A stretch of 19,513 nt of DNA from JAZDMK01 sp043800975 (GTDB taxonomy: Bacteria; Bacteroidota; Bacteroidia; Bacteroidales; JAHJDW01): contig JAZDMK010000269.1 in assembly GCA_043800975.1 (NCBI GenBank), positions 1 through 19,513 on the forward strand. The letters run 5' to 3'. Each line of letters begins with the position of its first letter. Within the stretch, counting starts at the first letter, position 1. The translations under genes were made by a program, and so were the position numbers. Positions 8,925 through 14,954 of this stretch are shown here, piece after piece. The notes beneath the pieces are model-generated. The model was not told the DNA's origin. It made no database searches and saw nothing but the letters and a program-made list of their open reading frames with translations.

Positions 8925-10307
8925 TTACTTAATATTTTTAAATCCTTTTTCCAAATCAGCAATGATATCATCAGGATGCTCAATGCCAATTGAAATGCGG
9001 CAGGTAGAAGGTTTTATTTCAGCAATTTTTCTTCCTTCTTCTCCCTGCTGCTGGTGTGTACTGATGGCATTTAATGTAGCAACGGTTTTTACACGACCCA
9101 GATCAGTTGCGCGCCAGATCATATCAAGGCCATCGTAGAAAGCACGTGCATTTTTCGATTCGCCATCTTTGTTTTCTTTCACTTCGAAGGCCATCATGTA
9201 ACCAAATTTGCTGCTGCCATCATCTACCAGCTGCATATATTTTTTTGCAAGTTCGTGTGCTTTGTAACTTGCCAGTCCCGGGTAATGAACACGGTCTACA
9301 TTTGGATGTTTTTCGAGCCATTGTGCAACTTTCAATGCAGAATCACTCATCTGAGCTACACGGGAGCGTAATGAACGCATGTCGTTCAGGGTCATAATCG
9401 CTGACATGGGCGCGAGAGCGGGACCGTTATCACGGAAAGGCCAGAACTTTGCCCATATAGCGAAGTCAGCTTTCATTTCAGGGGCTCCGATTTTACTCGT
9501 GATATTATGTTTGGCAACCATAAGTCCAACGATGGATGTTCCACTGGCACTCATTACTTTTGATGCCGACTGCACAACGATATCGGCACCCAGAACCAGC
9601 GGGCGGGTTAGGGCAGGGGATGCACAGGTGGAATCCACAATCAGAGGAATTCCAAAGGCATGCGCCATTTCAGCAACAGCCGTAATATCAAAAATAGCTA
9701 CAGCCGGATTGGAAGGAAACTCGCCATATACAAAGCGTGTGTTTTCATCAATTTTTGATTTCCATTCATCATTGTTTGTTGGGTCTAAAATCCACCGGAC
9801 TTCCACGCCTTGTTCCTGATGTCTGCGAACCCAGAACTGCTGGTAAGTTCCTCCATAAACTTTCGCACTGGAAACAATATTGGGTTTAGGATATTTCGGA
9901 TCAACAACAAGGAAGGGATCGGTGGCTGTGCGAATAGCGCTCATGCCGCTTCCGCAGGCAACACAACTGGCAATGATGTCAGAGCCGTAAGTCTCTAATA
10001 AAGCGGCTGTTTCTTCAAGAAAGAAACTGGAAGGGTTTGCTATGCGTGAATAGCACCAATTGGGCATTTCATAAGCAAGGGCCGCTTCCATTTCGTTGCT
10101 GTTGCGGTATGCTTGCGCCGGCGTTAAATAAACAGGTTCCATAATAGAACCATTGTTCGATTGTATTGCCTGATTCAGATCATATAAACCATGCGTAGCC
10201 ACTGTATCAAAGCGGCGGGTTTTCGCATTGCGGATCCGTGCGTTGCGGTCTTCTGTCATTTCCTGTCCTTTGCGGATCCATTCTTCTTTTGAATTTGTAT
10301 AAATCAT
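8925..10307 (-). CDS. Cys/Met metabolism PLP-dependent enzyme (trans-sulfuration family)
   Basis: From the ATG at 10305-10307 the product has 460 residues and belongs to the cystathionine gamma-synthase / O-acetylhomoserine sulfhydrylase family. The PLP lysine is Lys250 in VQSASKVMSASG. The cofactor-contacting VDSTCASP motif precedes it, CVACGSGMSAI is the phosphate-cradle region, and the C-terminal CRISIGIEHPDDI is the usual end motif. It probably makes or breaks a gamma-linked sulfur amino acid such as homocysteine, cystathionine or methionine. Insertions relative to E. coli MetB make the precise reaction uncertain. A TTG at 10362-10364 would add 19 residues (KLKQNTHLCSC…) that are unlike the family, so the ATG is preferred. 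It is divergent from the DUF6150-like gene. Confidence 0.88.
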   Translation of the reverse strand: MIYTNSKEEWIRKGQEMTEDRNARIRNAKTRRFDTVATHGLYDLNQAIQSNNGSIMEPVYLTPAQAYRNSNEMEAALAYEMPNWCYSRIANPSSFFLEETAALLETYGSDIIASCVACGSGMSAIRTATDPFLVVDPKYPKPNIVSSAKVYGGTYQQFWVRRHQEQGVEVRWILDPTNNDEWKSKIDENTRFVYGEFPSNPAVAIFDITAVAEMAHAFGIPLIVDSTCASPALTRPLVLGADIVVQSASKVMSASGTSIVGLMVAKHNITSKIGAPEMKADFAIWAKFWPFRDNGPALAPMSAIMTLNDMRSLRSRVAQMSDSALKVAQWLEKHPNVDRVHYPGLASYKAHELAKKYMQLVDDGSSKFGYMMAFEVKENKDGESKNARAFYDGLDMIWRATDLGRVKTVATLNAISTHQQQGEEGRKIAEIKPSTCRISIGIEHPDDIIADLEKGFKNIK

Positions 10308-10382
10308 AATATTTGTTTTTTTCAGGTTACAGCTACAAAGATGTGTATTCTGTTTTAATTTCAAAAACTTTTCGGGGTTTTA

Positions 10383-10414
10383 TTTGCTTCATGGCACCAA
10401 TCTTGCTAAATTTG
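10383..10414 (+). promoter_or_regulatory. Bacteroidota-type promoter (TTTG … TAnnTTTG)
   Basis: TTTG at 10383-10386 and TAAATTTG at 10407-10414 are 20 nt apart, matching the -33/-7 consensus of the primary sigma factor in this phylum. Transcription would start near 10420, about 20 nt before the ATG of the DSKYDA-repeat gene. Confidence 0.65.
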
Positions 10415-10437
10415 TGCAACTTCAAAAAATCCATACT

Positions 10438-10782
10438 ATGAAAAAAATGTTAAAAATTGCGCTGGTTTCACTGTTTCTGGTGTTTGCCGCTCAATCCACT
10501 TTTGCTCAGGTTGTATATTCCTGCGACAGTAAGTATGATGCCGATGTAAAGGTTTATGTTTGCGACAGTAAGTATGATGCGGATCTGGTTGTTTACAAAT
10601 GCTCCAGTAAGTACGATGCAACCGGCGACGGCCTTTGGTTTTTCGCCGACAGCAAATACGACGCTAAAAAGAAAATCTATTTCTGCGACAGTAAATATGA
10701 CGCTGATCTGTTGATTTACTTCACCGACAGCAAATATGACGCAAGTTGGCGAAATGCATCAAAGAAGCAATTGATGTATTGA
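10438..10782 (+). CDS. DUF6150-like secreted DSKYDA-repeat protein
   Basis: The 114-aa product has a signal peptide ending in AQSTFA, with cleavage before QVVYS, so it is exported. The mature part is six tandem units of about 11-15 residues built on (C/A/T)-(D/S)-SKYDA followed by a short hydrophobic strand such as DLVVY or DLLIYF. The third unit has an insert, TGDGLWFF. This is the DUF6150-type layout, whose function is unknown. Most units here have Cys where Val is my recollection of the usual residue, giving four cysteines in the repeat. An upstream in-frame start at 10384 would add 18 residues before a clean signal peptide, so the ATG at 10438-10440 after the promoter is chosen. It is the only plus-strand gene, with its own promoter and terminator. 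Confidence 0.85.
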   Translation: MKKMLKIALVSLFLVFAAQSTFAQVVYSCDSKYDADVKVYVCDSKYDADLVVYKCSSKYDATGDGLWFFADSKYDAKKKIYFCDSKYDADLLIYFTDSKYDASWRNASKKQLMY

Positions 10783-10800
10783 TTGCTTTTGGAATTTTTT

Positions 10801-10835
10801 AAAAGCTGTTTCACAAATGAAGCAGCTTTTTTTTT
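10801..10835 (+). terminator. Intrinsic terminator of the DSKYDA-repeat gene
   Basis: AAAAGCTG at 10801-10808 pairs with CAGCTTTT at 10823-10830, extended inward by TTTCA/TGAAG around a CAAA loop. A nine-T run ends at 10835. It begins 18 nt after the stop codon. Confidence 0.9.
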
Positions 10836-10910
10836 CGCCTAATGTCACTGGGTTTTGTTACGATTGAAAAAACAAGCACCTAAATTTTAAAGCAAAGAAG
10901 CAATTATAAG

Positions 10911-10938
10911 AAAAAACCCCGAATCTCTCGACCCGGGG
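10911..10938 (-). terminator. Orphan intrinsic terminator with a GAGA tetraloop
   Basis: Read on the minus strand, CCCCGGGTC-GAGA-GATTCGGGG forms a 9-bp stem (two G-U pairs) with a GNRA loop, followed by TTTTTT. No minus-strand gene lies just upstream of it: the nearest one (11576-12544) has its own terminator. It may end a small RNA or belong to a lost gene. Confidence 0.7.
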
Positions 10939-11009
10939 CTACGCAGTTGGAAATATTAACTCTTCTGGTTATTCAACAGTTTTTTTTTGGAAATTAATTT
11001 TTAGTTTTT

Positions 11010-11080
11010 GGCGCCCGCTGCTCCGCAGCGCCGGGCTGTCCGCTATAGTCCTCGGCCAATTCCTTCAAAGCCGAAAAGAA
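11010..11080. repeat. GC-rich hairpin repeat in non-coding region
   Basis: CGCTGC-TCC-GCAGCG (about 11016-11030) and TCGGC…GCCGA (about 11052-11075) are two hairpins in a GC-rich stretch between AT-rich flanks. The layout looks like an interspersed Bacteroidota repeat. No reading frame here looks like protein. Confidence 0.45.
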
Positions 11081-11091
11081 CTACAATCGAA

Positions 11092-11111
11092 AATTGTCAA
11101 TTGAAAATCGA
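11092..11111. repeat. Second exact 20-nt copy of the repeat at 8881
   Basis: These 20 nt are identical to 8881-8900 beside the four-helix gene. Here no gene accompanies the repeat. Confidence 0.7.
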
Positions 11112-11160
11112 AAATGTTTTAGCCTGTGGGCTGCCGCTTCCATCCCATGGCGCGAATGCA

Positions 11161-11312
11161 AGTCAGGCCTTCACTGTGCGGTGGATTGTGGGTGGCAGTT
11201 GAAGCCCTGACTACGACTAAGAAAGCATCCTGCCCGTAAACACCCGCGGAGCGGGGAACCAATATTCGTTAAAACTTAAGTATTTTGGGCGAAGTCAGGA
11301 GACTTTCGCCCA
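11161..11312. repeat. Structured element with three hairpins (possible ncRNA or REP-type repeat)
   Basis: Hairpin 1 (11161-11212) pairs AGTCAGGCCTTCA with TGAAGCCCTGACT apart from one C-C mismatch. Hairpin 2 (11243-11255) is CCCGC-GGA-GCGGG. Hairpin 3 (11286-11312) pairs TGGGCGAAGTC with GACTTTCGCCCA, with one bulged base and an AGGA loop. It has no coding frame. It occupies much of the 793-bp gap 10783-11575. Confidence 0.55.
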
Positions 11313-11329
11313 TCAGTATTAAAAAAACT

Positions 11330-11514
11330 TTGGTGAAACTTGGTGTCTTCGTGCCTTGGTGGCATTGTATTTTTTAGTGGCTTTTTGTGTTTTTGTGGCA
11401 TTGTATTTCACTTCTCACTTCCCTGCCCGCCGGTCAGACGGGGATGGTTCAAATGTTCTATTGTTCGCCTGTTCACTTCTCAATTCCTTGTTCCTTGTTC
11501 TTTATTCCTTGTTC
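11330..11514. repeat. Degenerate microsatellites and 13-nt direct repeats
   Basis: A TTGGTG/TTCGTG-rich stretch includes TGGCATTGTATTT twice (11360-11372 and 11396-11408). Further on, TTCCTTG, TTCCTTG, TTCTTTA and TTCCTTG stand in a 7-bp tandem at 11484-11511. No gene is seen. Confidence 0.55.
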
Positions 11515-11521
11515 AATAAAT

Positions 11522-11551
11522 AAAAACCCCCAATACATCGTATCAGGGGTT
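11522..11551 (-). terminator. Intrinsic terminator of the hypothetical gene 11576-12544
   Basis: On the minus strand AACCCC…GATAC-loop-GTAT…GGGGTT forms a stem with a 2-nt internal mismatch, followed by TTTTT. It begins about 25 nt after the stop codon. Confidence 0.85.
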
Positions 11552-11575
11552 CAACCAAGATTTCCACGTTGGCGC

Positions 11576-12544
11576 TTATTCATTCGAATCCTCCGTGTTT
11601 AAATCCGGATCAGGATCATAAATCTTTGTTTCCAACAAAACTTCCAGATTCATTTCATCTCCGGCTTCAACATTTACTTCAGTTTCATACGGAACAAAAC
11701 CTTCGCATTCCACGCGTATCTTCCGCGCTCCGGCAGCAATCTTGTCAGGGAATACTTCACCGTCTTCATCCGTTTCATCTGCAAGCACGTTGTCAACATA
11801 AATCTTCGCGCCTTCCAGCACCACGTTGTCGGCAGCAGTTCTTACCGTGATAAACACATAACCCATGTTCGGATCTTCACCCGCTTTTTTCTTACGGCTT
11901 CCCGTATTCATGGTTTTGCGTGCCGCCATGAAGTCATTGTAAATCATCGGGTGGCTTGTTCTGATTACAGCCATTGCACTGTCCAGCCTGCGCTTCATCA
12001 GCAGGTCAATTTCATGCATCAGCTCTTCAATACGCATTGTCACATTGTGGCGGTGTGAACGCGCTTCAACAGGTTTCTGTACCCACACAGTGTACTCATT
12101 TACCAGGTTAAGAAACGAACCCAGATCACCCGGCGTCATCCCGAAAGGAATAAGGTCACCGATGTTCGCATTCGCCAGCGAATGAATGTTGTTTAGTTTA
12201 ATCACCAGATGATCATCACGCATACTGATCATGCCAGCCACAGTACAATGTGCTTCTTCGTAAAGTTCGCTGTCTCCAACACTGTCCGCATAAGCCTTCA
12301 CAATGCTCGAAACGCGGAACGCTTCATTCACTACTTTTTCACGAATTTGCACTTTGTCTTCAGCAATACCTTTAAGGCTCAGGTCCTGTTCTTGTATCAA
12401 ACCGAACAGTTCAGTTACCTTATTAGTAAATAAGTTAATTACATTTTGCAGACCGCTGAAAACCGCCAGTACTGCAAAGTTGGAAGCCAGGATGTCTTTG
12501 ACCCTCCTGATCATTCCCATTTTGTTTTCAATTCTGTCTTTCAT
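11576..12544 (-). CDS. Hypothetical protein: helical N-terminal region plus C-terminal PEGA/carboxypeptidase-regulatory-like domain
   Basis: The 322-aa product has no signal peptide. Residues 1-215 are predicted mostly helical from composition, with amphipathic and coiled stretches (for example MRIEELMHEIDLLMKRRLDS). I do not recognise this part as a known domain. A short basic linker (SRKKKAGED) leads to residues 230-305, a beta-rich region. It has the pattern GAKIYVDNVLADETDEDGEV, then KIAAGARKIRVECEGFVPYE, which is typical of PEGA or carboxypeptidase-regulatory-like folds. An acidic tail follows. The first reading-frame start is a TTG three codons earlier; the ATG at 12542-12544 is preferred. 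It is monocistronic, with its own promoter (12753-12782), a leader of about 200 nt and a terminator. Function unknown. Confidence 0.75.
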   Translation of the reverse strand: MKDRIENKMGMIRRVKDILASNFAVLAVFSGLQNVINLFTNKVTELFGLIQEQDLSLKGIAEDKVQIREKVVNEAFRVSSIVKAYADSVGDSELYEEAHCTVAGMISMRDDHLVIKLNNIHSLANANIGDLIPFGMTPGDLGSFLNLVNEYTVWVQKPVEARSHRHNVTMRIEELMHEIDLLMKRRLDSAMAVIRTSHPMIYNDFMAARKTMNTGSRKKKAGEDPNMGYVFITVRTAADNVVLEGAKIYVDNVLADETDEDGEVFPDKIAAGARKIRVECEGFVPYETEVNVEAGDEMNLEVLLETKIYDPDPDLNTEDSNE

Positions 12545-12752
12545 GAGTGACAAAAATTAAAAAGTTAAATAAAATTTATTTTCACCGGGCCCTCCGGCGC
12601 ATTTACCCCTTCTGTGCATCTTAGCTCACGTATCCAGTAAACGTGTAAAAATTCAAATCATCTTCGGCTACCTTTTTTTTAATAATGTGTTATCGGGTAA
12701 ATGTCTTCTCTATAGCCTGTCAATTTAGATGCATACTAGTTTTCTATATGTA

Positions 12753-12782
12753 AATATACAATTTTATTTACAGTGTTGTCAA
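12753..12782 (-). promoter_or_regulatory. Promoter of the hypothetical gene, with adjoining dyad
   Basis: On the minus strand TTGACA (12777-12782) and TATATT (12753-12758) are 18 nt apart. This gives a leader of about 200 nt before the ATG at 12544. The dyad 12784-12833 abuts the TTGACA box. Confidence 0.55.
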
Positions 12783-12852
12783 GTGTTTCAGCAATTATTT
12801 TCAAAATAAATGCAAAATAATTCACCTGAAACATTTTAGATAAGCCTTGCCC
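12774..12852. repeat. 79-bp direct repeat, copy 1 (promoter-proximal)
   Basis: By hand, about 59 of 79 positions match the copy at 13455-13533 without gaps. The ends are the best conserved (GTTGTCAAGTGTTT and TTTAGATAA.CCTTGCCC). It contains a dyad: TGTTTCAG (12784-12791) with CTGAAACA (12826-12833), and AATTATTTT (12793-12801) with AAAATAATT (12814-12822). Confidence 0.7.
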
Positions 12853-12877
12853 AGTAGTTCTTACAGCATTTTTAATT

Positions 12878-13406
12878 AGTACTTCGTATGTTCGTACATT
12901 TTTCGTACTTCGCTGATCCGCCGCGGCGGACTGCTACTGCTGCTACCACTGCAACTTTTGCCTTATGCCTTGTGCCTTGTGCCTTCTGCCTTTTAAAATT
13001 CCCATAAGGCGAAGGCCAGTGCGCGTGGATTCCATTCCCGACTTCTGTCTTCGGTCTTCCGCCCCTTTAGTACTTCGTATGTTCGTACATTATTCGTACT
13101 TCGCTGAAACTGCCACTGCTCCTGCAACTGCTACTTTTGCCTTATGCCTTTTGCCTTTTCTATTTTCGTACTTCGTATGTTCGTTCATTTTTCGTACTTC
13201 GCTGGAACTGCCACTGCTGCTACCACTGCAACTTTTGCCTTATGCCTTGTGCCTTTTAAAATTTCCATATGGCGAAGGCCTCGTGTGCTAGCTTTCCATT
13301 TCTGACTTCGGTCTTCCGTCTTCCGTCTCATTCGTAATTCGTAAGTTCGTACAAATTCGTACTTCGTTGCCTTCCATTCCGGTCTGCGGTCTTCCGTCTT
13401 CTGTCC
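12878..13406. repeat. Modular mosaic of degenerate microsatellite repeats
   Basis: Four modules recur in order. A (38 bp, TACTTCGTATG…TTCGTACTTCGCTG) lies at 12878-12915, 13069-13106 and 13167-13204, with a diverged copy at 13331-13369. B (ACTGCT/ACTGCC triplet-like units then GCCTTNT heptamers) lies at about 12930-12994, 13108-13158 and 13206-13257. C (TTTTAAAATT…GGCGAAGGCC) lies at 12990-13017 and 13253-13280. D (GTCTTCC heptamers) lies at about 13041-13061, 13302-13327 and 13380-13406. Frames through it give low-complexity translations, so no gene is called. With its flanks it fills much of the gap 12545-13942. Confidence 0.75.
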
Positions 13407-13454
13407 TCTTTTTCATCTGTCACCTGTAACTTGTCACTCGTAACTACTCAACTG

Positions 13455-13533
13455 TGTTGTCAAGTGTTTTAGCATTTTACTTTCACTTTTTTGCAAATTA
13501 TTTTCACTTAAACAATTTAGATAACCCTTGCCC
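13455..13533. repeat. 79-bp direct repeat, copy 2 (distal)
   Basis: This is the same length and orientation as copy 1, 681 bp away, and together they bracket the mosaic. The TTGACA box is kept but no TATATT-like box follows, and the dyad is partly lost. Confidence 0.7.
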
Positions 13534-13572
13534 CGCAAGCTTTTTATCAATTCGCAATGTGCGCTGGTAATT

Positions 13573-13693
13573 CCCCTTCGAGATCGAAGGGGTGGCATCC
13601 GCTTGCGGATGACGGGGTAGTTGAAATTCCTGATTTACGGCCATTCATCATATAAAGCTTTAACAGGTGGCAAACCGCAGGTTTGACGGAAGG
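13573..13693. repeat. Three hairpins, two with shared GGTGGCA…TGACGG frame
   Basis: Perfect hairpins lie at 13573-13592 (CCCCTTCGA-GA-TCGAAGGGG), 13596-13611 (CATCCGC-TT-GCGGATG) and 13671-13685 (CAAACC-GCA-GGTTTG). The last two share GGTGGCA before and TGACGG after, with different but self-complementary stems. Confidence 0.6.
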
Positions 13694-13738
13694 GTTAAAT
13701 GCGGAAGTTGACGGAAGGGTTAAATGTGGAAGTTGACG
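13683..13738. repeat. 25-bp tandem repeat, two units plus 6 bp
   Basis: The unit TTGACGGAAGGGTTAAATG + (C/T) + GGAAG occurs at 13683-13707 and 13708-13732, then TTGACG at 13733-13738. The two units differ at one position. Confidence 0.85.
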
Positions 13739-13849
13739 ACTCGCCGACTTGGGGTGTATCTTCACGCCATTAGCTCAATTAAAATTGAAAAATCAACTGA
13801 AAATTTTAATATTGTTTTCCCCAAAACAAAAGACAATTAAAACAAACAT

Positions 13850-13893
13850 AAAAAAACTCTGACACCGGAAAATATCGCAGCATGTCAGAGTTT
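13850..13893 (-). terminator. Terminator at the end of the T9SS-cargo operon
   Basis: AAACTCTGACA (13854-13864) pairs perfectly with TGTCAGAGTTT (13883-13893), with a seven-T run on the minus strand just after. It lies 50 nt beyond the TGA at 13943, the end of the frame that continues past the small membrane protein, and about 125 nt beyond that protein's own stop. Confidence 0.85.
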
Positions 13894-13942
13894 GCCTTAT
13901 TGTTGTGTTGAACAAAATTAGTGTGGTTTTTCATTAAACTTG

Positions 13943-14248
13943 TCACAACTTTTCTAATCCTTTATTCCATTTTTCAAAACGATATTTTAATCGATCATTT
14001 AAAAACTCTACAGTCAGTTATAACATAATTGAAATTAATTGAAAGAGAATACCGAAAATCATATTTGCAACACCAAATACAAGTATGAATCCCTTGCTTT
14101 TTATTTTCTTTTTAATGTTTAACAAGCTATCTGAAATATGAATAGTGTCGGTAATTGAAATTAAACTTAAGAAGAATGAGATAATTAAAAATGCACCGAT
14201 CATTGATAAAATCAGTCCAATAAAATCCATTAATTGTTGAGTAATCAT
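13943..14248 (-). pseudogene. Alternative reading of the small membrane protein gene: 101 codons interrupted by one stop
   Basis: After the TAA at 14018-14020 the same frame stays open for 24 codons to a TGA at 13943-13945. The extra part is protein-like (…EFLNDRLKYRFEKWNKGLEK…), charged, and would form a cytoplasmic tail behind the second membrane helix. The operon terminator follows 50 nt later, as expected if 13943 were the original end. This suggests a point mutation to a stop codon, a sequencing error, or stop readthrough. Chance cannot be excluded for so short a tail. Confidence 0.4.
14018..14248 (-). CDS. Small two-helix membrane protein, unknown function
   Basis: The 76-aa product has two hydrophobic segments, about residues 9-32 and 54-75. 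They are separated by a polar, lysine-rich loop (SDSLLNIKKKIKSKG). There is no signal peptidase site, so it should be an inner-membrane hairpin. Its ATG overlaps the stop of the preceding gene as ATGA (14245-14248), which implies translational coupling. It is the last full gene of the operon. The frame goes on past the stop (see 13943-14248), so the native protein may have been longer. I do not recognise the family. Confidence 0.65.
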   Translation of the reverse strand: MITQQLMDFIGLILSMIGAFLIISFFLSLISITDTIHISDSLLNIKKKIKSKGFILVFGVANMIFGILFQLISIML

Positions 14249-14838
14249 ATTAATAATACATCCTCTTTTTTTAACATGTCAAACTGAACATTTTCCAGTA
14301 TAGGATTTACCCCGCATAATACATGAGGCGTTATGTCATTATAGAAGTCTGTTAATTCAATATTAATTTTCAATTCATTTTGTAATAACTTAAATGAAGA
14401 GAAACTGTAAGTATTATCAATTTTTAAAAGAATTATTTTAATCTTGTTAAGATATCCTTCAGATAAATCGCTGCTGTTAACATCACAAAACATACTGATG
14501 AAACTACTATCAGATTTCAATATTTCGGAGTAATACCAACGGTAATACTTTCTAACTTCCAATGGAAAAAATGAAATAATGTTTCTTTCTCTTTTTTTCA
14601 ACAATTTTAAAATTTTATGTTTTCCTGAAGACAAATATGAAACAGTTTCTAAAACAGAAAATCGTTTACATCTCTTCCTGTTTTTTATATCAGCTATATA
14701 AAAATCATTATCATCGTACATAAATAACCAGAATATTGGTATATAGTCTGAAGCTTGAAAGACAACTGCTCTCTGTTTAACCTTGCAATACAATCCCAAT
14801 CGCCTATTTGATTGAATGTAGAAGTTGATTTTTGCCAT
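14245..14838 (-). CDS. Hypothetical protein, 197 aa, operon member
   Basis: From the ATG at 14836-14838 the product (MAKINFYIQSNRRLG…) has 197 residues, no signal peptide and no strong membrane helix, so it should be cytoplasmic. It is rich in Lys, Ile, Tyr and Phe and AT-biased. A basic patch (IKNRKRCKRF, then LKLLKKRERN) lies near the middle. I recognise no domain. A TTG seven codons upstream is possible, but the ATG follows the previous stop by 2 nt, like the other junctions here, and is preferred. It overlaps the next gene by ATGA. Position between membrane microproteins and a T9SS cargo gene suggests a shared process. An immunity or accessory role is only a guess. Confidence 0.65.
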   Translation of the reverse strand: MAKINFYIQSNRRLGLYCKVKQRAVVFQASDYIPIFWLFMYDDNDFYIADIKNRKRCKRFSVLETVSYLSSGKHKILKLLKKRERNIISFFPLEVRKYYRWYYSEILKSDSSFISMFCDVNSSDLSEGYLNKIKIILLKIDNTYSFSSFKLLQNELKINIELTDFYNDITPHVLCGVNPILENVQFDMLKKEDVLLI

Positions 14839-14840
14839 AT

Positions 14841-14951
14841 TTAAATAATCATCAAACAAAGAAATAATATGGCGAAGTAGGAAATCAGCGCAAACGCAAA
14901 AGATAGTAAAGGAAAAGCTTTGTATAAGTGAATACGATAGATTGATTTCAT
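14841..14951 (-). CDS. Membrane microprotein 2, 36 aa
   Basis: The frame starts ATG AAA TCA (MKSIYRIHLYKAF…) and ends TAA at 14841-14843. The first 11 residues are basic (R6, H8, K11) and the rest is one hydrophobic span to the C-terminus (…ALISYFAILFLCLMII). It begins 3 nt after the previous stop and ends 2 nt before the next ATG. That regular spacing is the main evidence that it is translated. It is too short for ordinary gene finders. Function unknown; a small membrane peptide or a toxin-like peptide are both conceivable. Confidence 0.55.
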   Translation of the reverse strand: MKSIYRIHLYKAFPLLSFAFALISYFAILFLCLMII

Positions 14952-14954
14952 ATA

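Noticed and set aside
9379..9819. 146-aa plus-strand frame inside the PLP enzyme gene
   Set aside because: It is antisense to a clearly conserved coding sequence and has no recognisable features of its own.
11569..11850. 93-aa plus-strand frame opposite the PEGA-like domain
   Set aside because: Antisense to a coherent coding frame with a good terminator on the other strand.
12545..12745. Short peptide (about 20 codons) in the leader of the hypothetical gene
   Set aside because: An ATG frame exists, but it is short, of unconvincing composition and without a clustered codon pattern that would suggest attenuation.
12965..13291. 108-aa plus-strand open frame
   Set aside because: It is the translation of the microsatellite mosaic, low in complexity and repetitive, with no start signal.
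12878..13406. CRISPR array
   Set aside because: Repeats are degenerate, of unequal spacing and internally periodic; there are no uniform spacers and no cas genes.
13547..13765. 72-aa minus-strand open frame
   Set aside because: It runs through hairpins and the 25-bp tandem repeat; its translation is dictated by those repeats and does not look like a protein.
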